Assembly: GCA_905221605.1 (NCBI GenBank)
Contig: CAJNDS010002068.1
Location: 459,001-523,000 of the forward strand
Source of the DNA: Symbiodinium natans
Lineage: Eukaryota > Sar > Dinophyceae > Suessiales > Symbiodiniaceae
Reading direction: 5' to 3'
Length of the DNA stretch: 64,000 nucleotides
This document shows positions 1-9,407 of the stretch, piece after piece (positions within the stretch are counted from its first letter, which is position 1; each line of letters opens with the position of its first letter). The position numbers were made by a program, and so were the translations under genes. The notes under the pieces are model-generated. The model was not told the DNA's origin, did not search any database, and saw nothing but the letters and a program-made list of their open reading frames with translations.

Positions 1-30
1 CCTAAACCCTAAACCGTAAACCCTAACCCC
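1..30 (-). repeat. Interstitial telomeric array, CCCTAAA polarity
   Basis: About four heptamers with one variant (ACCGTAAA). It sits at the window edge, but identical arrays recur throughout, so this does not mark a chromosome end. Confidence 0.85.
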
Positions 31-116
31 ATGGCGCACAAAGCAGCCTCACAAAACCCTGGAGGCCCACGCCTGGAGCGCTTTTCGAGCGCTGCTGCGG
101 GGCGCGCGCAGCGGAG
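31..116 (-). CDS. Possible exon between telomeric arrays
   Basis: The minus strand is open across the insert and begins after a TTGCTCCAG acceptor-like site; it reads LRCARPAAALEKRSRRG and onward. The plus strand is also open (MAHKAASQNPGGPRLERF), so strand is uncertain. No family is recognised. Confidence 0.3.
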
Positions 117-152
117 CTGGAGCAACGCAGAGAGAGCGGCTCTGGGGTTAAA

Positions 153-260
153 GGTTTAGGGTTTAGGGTTTAGGGATTAGGCTTTCTTGGGTTTTTAGGG
201 TTTTAGGGCTTTTGGGGTTTTTAGGGTCTTTAGGGTTTTTAGGGTTTAGGGTTTAGGGTC
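153..260 (+). repeat. Telomeric array, TTTAGGG polarity, degenerate
   Basis: Starts with three clean heptamers, then drifts into TTTTTAGGG, TTTTAGGG and TTTGGGG spacing variants. Confidence 0.85.
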
Positions 261-390
261 TCGAACAGGTGGATCATTTGGACCCTCTTAGTTATGGTGC
301 AGATGGCCTTGCTGGGCAGCACAAGACATTCGGGGGAGATCAAGGGGAGGCCTTCTCATCGAATGTCCCTACTCATGCTCAGAAGGGGAA

Positions 391-415
391 ACCCTAAACC
401 CTAAACCCTAAACCC
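391..415 (-). repeat. Short telomeric array, CCCTAAA polarity
   Basis: Three and a half clean heptamers, 130 bp after the preceding G-rich array; one of only a few close G-then-C pairs in the window. Confidence 0.85.
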
Positions 416-595
416 GGCCTGCATCGAGGTCATCAGGTAGACCCCAGCCGTGGCTTCGAGGCTCGTCTGACCAGGCACTTCGCTCGGGTTTCTTCTCAGC
501 GGTACTTGTTCCTCTAAAGCATGATCTTGAAGCGACTCTTGAAGGCATGCGAAGCACATGCGAAGCACTCTCTATATATAGCACTGCATGAATAT

Positions 596-622
596 TTATA
601 TACATATATATATATATATGTG

Positions 623-721
<99 letters not shown>

Positions 722-737
722 GTACACACATATACAT
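596..737. repeat. (TACATA)n microsatellite
   Basis: About 20 nearly perfect 6 bp units. All open frames through it are low-complexity (YTYT, HIHI, MYMY) and are not genes. Confidence 0.95.
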
Positions 738-779
738 AGAAATAGTTATTTATTTCTTTATTCATGTAATTCTTTATTT

Positions 780-1350
780 ATTCACTTATTTAGACATATA
801 TACATATATGTATATATATATATATATATTTATTTATTTATATTTTATATTTATATCTATATTTATATTTACTTTCATATTTACATTTATATATATATAT
901 ATATATATTCATCTCATATTTTATGTTTAAATTTATATTTAAATTTATATTTAGATTTATATTTATGTTTCTATTTACATTTATTTGTGTATTCATATTT
1001 ATATTTCTATTTATGTTTATATTTATTTGTATATTCATATTTAGACTTATATTGATGTTAATATTTTATATTTTCGTTTATATTTATATATATATTATAT
1101 TCTTTCTTTTTATTTCTGTATACATTTATATTTATATTTGTATTTATATCTATATTTGTATTTATATTTGTATTTATATTTATATTTATATTTGTATTTA
1201 TATTTATATTTATATTAATATTTATTCACATGTGTATATATATATACATACATATTTGTATTCATTTTTCTGTATATGTATATGCTATATGTATATTCAT
1301 ATATATGTATAAACAAATTTTATATTTATATTTATTTATTTATATTTTGA
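780..1350. repeat. AT-only low-complexity tract (TATTTA/TTTATA)
   Basis: Degenerate TTTATATTTATAT units with interspersed TA dinucleotide runs. No gene is seen. Confidence 0.9.
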
Positions 1351-1518
1351 TTTAGATTTAGATGAGTTTTTTCATCTGCTTGTCTGAATTATACCCTCTG
1401 AAAGAGTAACTGCAACGCGCCTGCCCATCTGCGGGCTTCCGGCGCGTTCTCGTCCTCGCGCGTGCTGTAGTGCGAAGCCGAGGAAGGGATGCCCCAACCT
1501 GTCAGAGAATCTGGGAAG
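1351..1518. other. Unique GC-richer sequence, unassigned
   Basis: Composition switches abruptly from AT-only to about 55% GC. There is no convincing exon. Confidence 0.4.
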
Positions 1519-1573
1519 TTTAGGGTTTAGGGTTTAAGGTTTAGGATTTAGGTTTTAGGGTTTAGGGCTAGGG
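1519..1573 (+). repeat. Telomeric array, TTTAGGG polarity
   Basis: Seven imperfect units including TTTAAGG, TTTAGGA and TTTTAGGG variants. Confidence 0.8.
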
Positions 1574-2142
1574 CATGAGGGCGTGCAGAGGTTTTGAGTT
1601 AGGGGTTTCGAGGGCTAAGTTCTTGACTCATGATGGAACATTTGCTCTTGATGAGCAGATGTGCACCTACACATGGCAAGAGGATTCCCCCCCCCCACGA
1701 GCGATTGTTTCATCAGGTGTGAGTCCACTACTTGGTCGTAGGCAGGTTCTGGCACGATAGGCGGAAATGCGGCTCTGAATTATGCTGACAAGTATGACAA
1801 CAAACAAGACAACACCTACGATAACAGATGCAGCAACACATGCAACACTTGAGTGGGACGGCCCTCGAGAGTTCGGCATCAGCAGTTTCGGACAACACTC
1901 AGCAACGAAGGCAAGAGCGTGAAGAAGTCTCCAAGCCCCCCATAATTAAGGGAGCATCAGGTGCATCATCGTTCAGACCCCCCCCCCCCCCCTCCACCCA
2001 AACAAGCGCTGCCGCCCTGCCCGAAACCACCATCAGAAATGGGTTTGCCTCCAAAGCCAGCCATTCTCTCACAAGAAGCTTCTGTGACACACTCACGTCG
2101 CACACGTACGACAGTGCACATGCCGCAACGTCAAGACGGTTG
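1574..2142. other. Unassigned unique block
   Basis: Contains poly-C runs (about 1687 and 1979) and open frames on both strands, none with a recognisable domain. Confidence 0.3.
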
Positions 2143-2179
2143 CCCTAAACCCTAAACCCCTCAACCCCTAAACCCTAAA
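2143..2179 (-). repeat. Telomeric array, CCCTAAA polarity
   Basis: Five units with a CCCCTCAA variant in the middle. Confidence 0.8.
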
Positions 2180-2936
2180 TGTGGCTTGGCTCTGGCCTGA
2201 ATATTGCGCCTCGTCTGCCTGGACTGCCGGGAAGCTCCAGCCACCACCTGAGATTCGGCCACAAGGACCTTGCGCCCCCCCTTTGTTACCTTAGCTCCTG
2301 TTGCACGTTCCAGAGATGGAGCGGCAGACTATGATACGGCTTGGGTAAAAGTTCAGCCGGGCCATCCCAAAAGCTGCATGACTGCAGCAGCGGAAGCTAA
2401 GAGCGAAGACAGAGAGGCACCATGCAGACAAAATGTCGCAGTAGTTCTCTGCACCGCTCCTTTGAAAAGCATTTCTCTTGGCAGAGACCTGTGCATTGAG
2501 CTGCCTCCCCGTTACATAGACCTCTGCGTGGAGGTGCATCAATTTACATAGGCCCTTGCTTGGCATGCATCAACTCACCTAGGCCATACTTTCACCTCCA
2601 GCGACTTCGAGATGCAACGGCATACACAAGTCTTTGCGTTGAGAGGCAACAAGTGACATGGACCTGTCAGGCTTTTTTTTGAGATGCATCGGCTTACAAC
2701 AACAAAAGTGCTTCTCTACTTAAAGAGCCCAGCCTCCTGCCATGTCACATGCAGCCTCTCTGGGTCTCTCAGCCGAATCCCTGCATCCCCAAAGTCCCAC
2801 AACACGGCATCACTTGACATGCCGAAACCAAGGGTATGGCAATAGAGGAGGCTGAGTTAGGCAAGATCATACCCACGACCAGTGTCAGACGTAGCGACCA
2901 CGCTATCACGGAAAACGCAAAGCCGAAGACCCTCAT
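2180..2936. other. Unassigned unique block
   Basis: Around 2500-2700 there is a weak internal repetition (AGGTGCATCAA / GCATGCATCAACTC / GATGCATCGGCTTAC). No exon could be supported. Confidence 0.3.
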
Positions 2937-2989
2937 CCTAAACCCTAAACCCTAAACTCTAAACCCTAAACCCGAAACCCTAAACCCTA
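2937..2989 (-). repeat. Telomeric array, left arm of a C-exon-G block
   Basis: About seven heptamers with CTCTAAA and CCCGAAA variants. Confidence 0.85.
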
Positions 2990-3020
2990 CTGATTCTAAA
3001 CAAACCAGAACAGCTCCGAG

Positions 3021-3146
3021 GTCTCGGCCCCCGCTTCGGAAGCTCTTGTTCGGGGACGTGGATGGCCCAAATGTCTCTTGAAAGTCGTCCTGCAGTCGCC
3101 CTACACCCCAAAATGCCCAGGAATGCTGCACCACGCCCTGAAACTA
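3021..3146 (+). CDS. Possible exon bracketed by inverted telomeric arrays
   Basis: After CTCCGAG| the plus strand is open for the whole insert and reads VSAPASEALVRGRGWPKC and onward. It is the 160 bp interior of a CCCTAAA/TTTAGGG pair. Family unknown; the acceptor is weak, so the boundaries are approximate. Confidence 0.35.
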
Positions 3147-3148
3147 GT

Positions 3149-3198
3149 GTTTAGGGTTTAGGGTTTAGGGTTTAGGGTTTAGGGTTTAGGGTTTAGGG
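3149..3198 (+). repeat. Telomeric array, right arm of a C-exon-G block
   Basis: Seven perfect heptamers. Confidence 0.9.
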
Positions 3199-3344
3199 GC
3201 CTTTCATAAACGCAGCAAATTCAGAAGGCATCCTAAGCCAAGCTGGGACTGGAACCTCTCGAGTCGAGAAACCCTCGACATCCCTACAGGCCGGAAAGTG
3301 CCGGGAGCCATATGGACGGATGAGGGATCCCCGCTATTGCTATT

Positions 3345-3480
3345 ACTATTACTATGACTATTACTATGACTATGACTATGACTATGACTATGACTACAAC
3401 TATGACTATGACTATTACCAGTACAATTACTCTTACTCTTACTCTTACTCTTGCTCTTACTCTTGCTCTTACTCTTACTC
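3345..3480. repeat. ACTATG / TTACTC hexamer microsatellites
   Basis: A (ACTATG)n run passes into a (CTTACT)n run. Open frames here (DYDYDY, YSYSYS) are low-complexity. Confidence 0.85.
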
Positions 3481-3607
3481 CTCATGTAGCTCCCCAATGG
3501 CCACAGGGGGCCGCAGCGCACCCGTGGGCGGTCCGGCTAGCATGGCTCGGGCCCCTGCTGAGAGCTCATGCAACTTGACCGAACCGTGTCTTAGGTGGGA
3601 GCTCTTG

Positions 3608-3689
3608 CCCTAAACCCTAAACCCTAAACCCTAAACCCTAAACTCTAAACCCTAAACCCTAATGCCTAAACCCTCAACCCCCTAAACCC
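3608..3689 (-). repeat. Telomeric array, CCCTAAA polarity
   Basis: About eleven units, decaying at the right end (TGCCTAAA, CCCTCAA). Confidence 0.9.
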
Positions 3690-4526
3690 GCCTGGCGCCT
3701 CAACCTCCTGCACCCACTTGATGCCTACTTGTGGCAGAAAGCCTGGGCTCGATCTTCTGCGTTTCTTGCCAGTGCCATCACTCTCAAGGCTCTTCTGTGA
3801 CGGGCATGGGGGGGCAAAGAGACCTCCTTGCCGAGATGGGCTACACTGGCTACGTTGGCTACATTGGCTACATTGGCTAGTTGGTGGTGGCACCTGTAGC
3901 TGGAGCAAGATGCTGCGATGCGAAGGAAACGAAGCTCCGAACTCCAGCCGCCTCTCTTGCCGGCAACAGAGCGAACCCCGTGGTCACACGTGAATACGAA
4001 GCAATCCAGCAAACTTCTTCATGCCACCCATGGCGTGAAGCTTTCACAGATGATACTCCACCTTTGAGATCCTATCCCTAAGCCCAAGCAGCCACAAGCC
4101 CTGCTTCAGTGCAGGGACAGACTCTGAGCCTCCCCGGCTCCCCGCAATGCGCCATTTCTCGAAGGCTTCAACGACCTCCAAAGACAGCGCCTGGCAAAGA
4201 GACGGCCCTCAAAGCTTCTTGCGAAATGTTACAACTTCAACTGTCCAGGGACAGGGAAGGGGGGGGGAGGGGGAGCGAGGGGCCAGACTCTCTGAACCCA
4301 ACTGCAACTGCCGGAAACTGCTGAACACATGCCATCCAAGCTCAAACAAAGCTCAAGCTGGCCAGGAGCACACGACAGTGGAGTAGGGCATCCACCAGCT
4401 CCTTCTGCGCCTGCCAGGTGCTTCAAAAACTCGCTGGGGTTCTTTGTTCTGGCCGCATTGAATTTGACTTCCTTGTGCTTCTGCAGAAGGAACATTCTAC
4501 ATGGTTCCCTCCTTTGGCTTCAAAAT
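3690..4526. other. Unassigned unique block
   Basis: Includes a short (GGCTACATT)n repeat at about 3839-3879 and a G-run near 4259. Open frames on both strands have no recognised domain. Confidence 0.3.
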
Positions 4527-4594
4527 AGGGTTTAGGGTTTAGGGTTTAGGGTTTCGGGTTTAGGGTTCAGGGTTTAGGGTTTAGGGTTTAGGGT
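4527..4594 (+). repeat. Telomeric array, TTTAGGG polarity
   Basis: About nine units with TTTCGGG and TTCAGGG variants. Confidence 0.85.
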
Positions 4595-4601
4595 AGATGA
4601 C

Positions 4602-4684
4602 CCATCTTGGGCAACTGCCTCGCTGGCTTCGAGGCGACCCTCGGCGAAGTCGCCCGCCAAGCGCTGCAAGCGCCGCAGAGAGGC
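4602..4684 (-). CDS. Internal exon of an unrecognised protein
   Basis: Acceptor TTTTCGATGCAG| then ASLRRLQRLAGDFAEGRLEA and on to VAQDG, with donor AGATGG|GTCATC. The exon is 83 bp, alternates charged and hydrophobic residues as a helix would, and is open in no other convincing frame. In sense orientation the array upstream is CCCTAAA and ends 12 bp before the acceptor. Family not recognised. Confidence 0.6.
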
Positions 4685-4696
4685 CTGCATCGAAAA

Positions 4697-4730
4697 GGGT
4701 TTAGGGTTTAGGGTTTGGGGTTATGGGTTT
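4697..4730 (+). repeat. Short telomeric array, TTTAGGG polarity
   Basis: Four units then TTTGGGG and a TTATGGG variant. Confidence 0.8.
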
Positions 4731-5146
4731 TTGGTGTTTAAGACAGTAAGACCCCGTGTTATACACACAAAATACTTTTCTCTATGGTTGTGTTCTCATG
4801 TCACCCGCCAAGTTCATTTCCAAACATCCTTCTTAGAAAAGCGGTCGGGCAACCAGTATGTGTATGTGTAAGCGGAGATCTGAGAATAGACGTGCCTTAC
4901 TTGGTCAGACGAAAGACGTCATGCTTTGCTTCTCATTCGCCTGCGTATTCTCGATGTCACAACCTGATGAGATCATATTGAGATGCCATAATAGTGGTAT
5001 GCTACAGAACAAGATGATTGTATCCCAAAAAGTGCATGGGGCGTAACCCTGGAAAAAACGCAGGCCCGCAGCGTGTCTTCCATACTGATTGATTGAGTCT
5101 TCTGAGCCTCAAGATCCTGACCGAATGCCCGACACTCCAGCTCTGA
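4731..5146. other. Unassigned unique block
   Basis: No exon or RNA gene could be supported. Confidence 0.3.
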
Positions 5147-5215
5147 AACCCTAAACCCTAAACCCTAAACCCTAAACCCTAAACCCTAAACCCTAAACCC
5201 TAAACCCTAAACCCT
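5147..5215 (-). repeat. Telomeric array, left arm of a C-exon-G block
   Basis: About nine perfect heptamers. Confidence 0.95.
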
Positions 5216-5241
5216 GCCTACAAAAAAACGCACGAAAGCAC

Positions 5242-5312
5242 ATGCTCTCTTTCCATTTCGGTTCCTCGCGGGAGGCCACTGCATCCACGATCTCCTTGGA
5301 AGGCGCCTGGGC
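5242..5312 (-). CDS. Internal exon between inverted telomeric arrays
   Basis: The minus strand reads AQAPSKEIVDAVASREEPKW and continues KES after acceptor GATGCAAAG|, ending at AGCAT|GTGC. The composition is clearly protein-like (charged amphipathic helix). Family unknown; boundaries are predicted from the splice dinucleotides. Confidence 0.5.
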
Positions 5313-5327
5313 CTTTGCATCAATAAG

Positions 5328-5376
5328 TTTAGGGTTTGGGGTTTAGGGTTAGGGTTTAGGGTTTAGGGTTTAGGGT
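5328..5376 (+). repeat. Telomeric array, right arm of a C-exon-G block
   Basis: Six to seven units, one TTTGGGG and one hexamer (TTAGGG). Confidence 0.85.
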
Positions 5377-5870
5377 GTTGGGATTTTCTGGGATTTATGG
5401 CCCTCAACGTCCTTCAACCCTAAGCGTCTGGGGCCACAGACCTGTCGGCGGGGTCGGCTGAGGCAACGTGCTAGTGGACCGGCACGCACATCACGCCTTT
5501 TGGGGGATTCGCAGCGCGTCAAGGAGCAGCACAAGAAAGGGGGGTCGAAGTGCTGATGCAAGCAACAGCCTTGTTGATCCGCTCACTTCGCAGCTACTCT
5601 TCCGCCATTTTCAGCGGCTTGTGGAACGACACAACTTCTAGAGTCGGCTGGGCTCGGCAGTCGAGACTCCCAGAAGGGAATACATCCGCTGGGAACTGGT
5701 GTCCCACTTCAGATGCTTGGTGTTACGAAGGTCCAGAACTTACTGAAGCTTCCACAGCTTTCGGCTCTTGGCAGCATACCGGAACTGGGGAAGCATTGGG
5801 GGCCCTCTTGCTTCATACCCATGCACTCCATGCACTCCATGCACATATGCATACATAATTATGCATCAGC
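5377..5870. other. Unassigned unique block
   Basis: Ends in a short (CATGCACTC)n repeat at 5819-5850. No supported exon. Confidence 0.3.
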
Positions 5871-5922
5871 TTAGGGTTTGGGATGGTTTCGGGTTTAGGG
5901 TTTAGGGTTTAGGGTTTCGGGG
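5871..5922 (+). repeat. Telomeric array, TTTAGGG polarity
   Basis: Broken by GGATGG and TTTCGGG variants. Confidence 0.75.
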
Positions 5923-6536
5923 TCATGCCAGATTCTTCAAGTTCGTAGGCTCAAGGCCGAGCTACGGGTCTCTTGGACTAAGGGGGGCGGGGAGTGCGCG
6001 GCTGGGAATTCGTGTCCCCAGCTGGCCCTGCAATCGCAGCATGAGCTGAAGGAACACTTCCCAAAAACTCGGGACAAACTTCTCGTGTTCGGAGGGCATC
6101 CGGACAGCTCCAAGCATATAATAACATTCAAACTGCAGGCGGCGCAGCCCAAGTTATCACTTCAGGCTGGGCAAAAATGGTGGTCCTGTTTTGTTTGGAT
6201 AGACCCTTCCCCTGGCACAAGCACTTAATATAGAAGACAACGTACACTGCACACGCTCAGCGGAGGCTGTCCCACAACCATCTGGGGGCTTCTTGCGGGT
6301 CTCCCCTTGCCTGTCCTACTTGTTTTGTCTTATGAGCACAAACCCTGTTGGCCAGCCGTTTGCTCATGGGTCTTCGTGCCAAAGCTGGAAGGGAACCAAG
6401 CCAAGCTGGGACCCTGAATTGTGGCATGCGCAACAAGCAATAGCTCGCCGAATTCAAGTTGCCTCCTCCATTTCTCTATTGAACAAACAGCGGGGGACGC
6501 CGCCTCCTCACGACGGCAAGTATTCTACATCCTCGG

Positions 6537-6728
6537 AATCTGTCGAGGGCTGTTGACCTCAAGCCAATATTGGCACCATCTGTTGGAAGGAGCTCCACTA
6601 GAAGAACAGCAGCTCCTAAAATCTTCTGAACCTGTGGGCGCGACCAGGACACTAAGCGCTCCGCGTAGGGACGACCGCCTTCCAGGCGACAAATCCTCCA
6701 GGCCCTGTGCGACAAGGCCATGCATCAC
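6537..6728 (-). CDS. Possible exon, unrecognised
   Basis: The minus strand is open and reads GLEDLSPGRRSSLRGALSVL and on to QYWLEVNSPRQIPRM then stop. Serine/arginine-rich start; no domain recognised. A second minus frame is also open, so coding status is uncertain. Confidence 0.3.
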
Positions 6729-6738
6729 TATGGCCTTG

Positions 6739-6820
6739 ACCCTAAACCCTAAACCCTAAGCCCTAAACCTTAAACCCTAAACCCTAAACCCTAAACCCTA
6801 GACCCTAAACTAAACCCTAA
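6739..6820 (-). repeat. Telomeric array, CCCTAAA polarity
   Basis: About twelve units with CCTTAAA and GACCCTAAA variants. Confidence 0.9.
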
Positions 6821-7298
6821 GTTCCCACCTGGTCTGCTTGGACCGTATGCACCCTTCTTTTAAGGTGCCTGGGCCCAGAGCTTTTTCCCGGCAGTCCAGA
6901 AACACCTTGCTGGATGGACAATGGGCGCCATTGGAGAACGGTCGAGTACAACCTCATCTGGGCTGTGCCGTGCCTGGCTGGGCCATCCAGCCACAAGAGT
7001 TCTCCCATACTCTCCATGATGGGAGTGCCCTAAACACAACAGCCCTCTGAAACCTCTTCTTGGAACTGACATGTGGGTGCTCCCCTGACTGGGACTGCCC
7101 TCTCAAACCCTCTTCTGGGGCCCGCATAAATGCAATGGTTTGGGTGGAGTGTGAAAGCTCAAAGCGTGTGGGGAAGGGAAACCGAGCACCAATGAAAACT
7201 GTTGGACTGCTGGAAACAGCTGCCTTCGCGTGATATGCCGCTGGGTGTGTCGGGACACCATGTCCGCATGGTTCTTGCTGCCGCTGCGCGGCGAGACG
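6821..7298. other. Unassigned unique block
   Basis: Open frames on both strands but no acceptor-exon-donor set that I would defend. Confidence 0.3.
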
Positions 7299-7425
7299 CC
7301 CTAAAATCTAAACGCGAAACCCTAAACCCTAAACCCCAAACCCCAAACTCTAAACCCTAAACCCTAAACCCTAAACCCCAAACCCTAAACCCTAAACCCC
7401 AAACCCCAACCCTAAACCCTAAACA
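7299..7425 (-). repeat. Telomeric array, left arm of a C-exon-G block
   Basis: CCCTAAA mixed with a locally enriched CCCCAAA variant; the partner array on the right carries the matching TTTGGGG variant. Confidence 0.9.
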
Positions 7426-7440
7426 CTTTCGACTTGCCAG

Positions 7441-7526
7441 GCCTCCAAGGTCACCACAGAGCTCCTAGGCGAGGACCGCAGGGACAGACGCAGTCCAGCC
7501 CGGCGGCCACCGAGCTTCTCCTCAAG
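7441..7526 (+). CDS. Internal exon between inverted telomeric arrays
   Basis: Acceptor TCGACTTGCCAG| then ASKVTTELLGEDRRDRRSPA and RRPPSFSSR. The acceptor follows the last CCCTAAA unit by 16 bp. Basic, SR-like sequence; the donor is not certain. Family unknown. Confidence 0.5.
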
Positions 7527-7530
7527 GAGG

Positions 7531-7612
7531 GGGTTTGGGGTTTGGGGTTTAGGGTTTAGGGTTTGGGGTTTAGGGTTTGGGGTTTAGGGTTTAGGGTTTG
7601 GGGTTTGGGGTT
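7531..7612 (+). repeat. Telomeric array rich in TTTGGGG, right arm
   Basis: Alternating TTTGGGG and TTTAGGG; ends with TTGAGG. Confidence 0.9.
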
Positions 7613-8797
7613 GAGGAGTCCAGAAACACTTTGACGGATGCCACCCAAACAAAAACTGCAATGCTGGCGGGAAGTCCTATAAGGCCCAAGACTCCAGTGA
7701 AATCTCGGGGGGGGCCTTGATACTTGCAATCGGGTTTTGGAGGTAATTCTGGGGGGGGGGGGGGGGGGGGGGGGGGGGAGGGTGAATATAGTATGACTTT
7801 ATAGAAGGGAATACTGTTACTAAGTCTTCCAGCTTTCTCTTAGTGGAGCCAGGGAGCTGCTATGTCCTCCACCAGTCGTTCCAGATCATCAAAGCCTCAA
7901 GAAGCTGTGACCAAACAGAAAATAGCCCCAAACACCTTTTATAATAAGGCCTTTGGGCCCAAAAAACCTTGAACCAGGAGTCCTTGCCATAGTACCCATC
8001 AGCAGAGGAATTGAGATTCCATGAACAGATGGAAGAGAGGTTCGCGCTCGTTGCACAGAAGCGTGTAGTTTTGACCGTACATGGAACGTTACAGAAGCTG
8101 AAGGCCAGTGTTTCACTGAAAACCTCAACCTGCACGCGTGCAACGTGCCTCATGACCTGACCAGCCCAAACGCAACACACGCGCGCCCAGCCCTTCCTAC
8201 AACGAATCCTCGGCCCAGCAACGCTTAAGCGCCTGCCTTTCGAAGATGCTGAACTCCGTGTCCTGCCAAGAGGTGCTGATGAATCTGAGTTTCCCTGAAC
8301 TTCAAGCATCGTCTTGGGCCAGCATCCAAAATCGCGAAGTCAGGCGCGCGCAAGGGAGATGGTTTCTAGCCAGCGGATCTAGAGATTCTGCTTCTGGCAT
8401 ACAGAACAAAAACAGACAGCTGTGAATGTCTCTATCAATCTCTCACAGCCGGACACTGCATCCAGGAATTTGAAGAAACCCCGCCATTTTCAAGGGTGTG
8501 GAGGGCGAGAAGCATAGAAGAGCGTTGTCTCAACAATCACCGGCTTCAATATCACTATCTGCCAGCACAGTACTCGCAGCAAGGGTGGACTTGACATTGA
8601 CCCGACCTGCCTTGTGTTTAACACACGGCCATCTTAATCCCAAGGAGGCTTGCAGCAGTGCAAGAGCTTGCTGAAGAATGCCGTCTGCTACTGTTTTTGA
8701 TCGGTCTAAGGGTTCATAAAAACCTGCGTTCCTCGTGGTCGCGCAGCTCCGGCCATGGCTCACTGGGAGAAGCCAAGCCTCGCCAAGCGGTTCTTCA
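7613..8797. other. Unassigned block with a 28-G homopolymer
   Basis: Poly-G at 7751-7778. A 149-codon minus-strand open frame (7860-8309) and a 77-codon one (8530-8763) have no recognised domain, so I do not call them genes. Confidence 0.35.
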
Positions 8798-8850
8798 CCC
8801 TAAACCCTTAACCCTAAACCCTAAACTCTAAACCCTAAACCCTAAACCCT
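8798..8850 (-). repeat. Telomeric array, left arm of a C-exon-G block
   Basis: Seven units with CCCTTAA and CTCTAAA variants. Confidence 0.9.
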
Positions 8851-8899
8851 TCGGATCTCACCGAACAATGCCTCACGCCTACTTGTGGGGCTCATGTGC

Positions 8900-8957
8900 C
8901 TCCGAAGCGGTGCAGAGCTAAGCCGCTGGAGCCGTCAAACTCCTCATGCCTGGGCAG
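8900..8957 (-). CDS. Short internal exon with a GC donor
   Basis: Acceptor CACATATTTCAG| then LPRHEEFDGSSGLALHRFGG, ending CGGAG|GCACATG. If right, this is another GC-AG intron. Family unknown. Confidence 0.4.
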
Positions 8958-8987
8958 CTGAAATATGTGAAGATGGTTGCAGCATGC

Positions 8988-9133
8988 TTAGGGTTTAGGG
9001 TTTAGGGTTTAGGGTTTAGGGTTTAGGGTTTAGGGTTTAGAGTTTAGGGTTTAGGGTTTAGGGTTTAGGGTTTAGGGTTTAGGGTTTAGGGTTTAGGGTT
9101 TAGGGTTTAGGGTTTAGGGTTTAGGGTTTAGGG
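8988..9133 (+). repeat. Long homogeneous telomeric array, right arm
   Basis: About 20 almost perfect TTTAGGG units with a single TTTAGAG. Confidence 0.95.
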
Positions 9134-9407
9134 ACATGGATAACCCTATCAAGGCAGTGGCGGAGGATTGAAGAAGAAGTCATTGTACTGCCTACTGAGC
9201 CGTCTTCTTCGGGGTAGTGGCCACAACATGGGCAGATTTGTCGATGTGCCGGTATTGCATAACCGAAAGGGGCGGGGGGGGGGGGGTGAGGAACAAGGGG
9301 AGAACAAGTGATGCCTGAGTTCCTACGGAGGCATCTCCGACATTCTCCAGACAAGACGAGTGGAAGAATGTGTAAGGCATCTGCAAGAGCGATGCGGGCA
9401 TTGGTCG

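Noticed and set aside
1-30. Chromosome end at position 1
   Set aside because: CCCTAAA at the left edge has the right polarity for a left telomere, but it is only four units long and the same arrays occur about 80 times internally.
588-1312. Long open frames such as HIHIHI and YIYIYI
   Set aside because: Pure products of TACATA and TATTTA microsatellites; the same applies to frames at 13.3-13.9, 15.0-15.3 and 26.2-26.8 kb.
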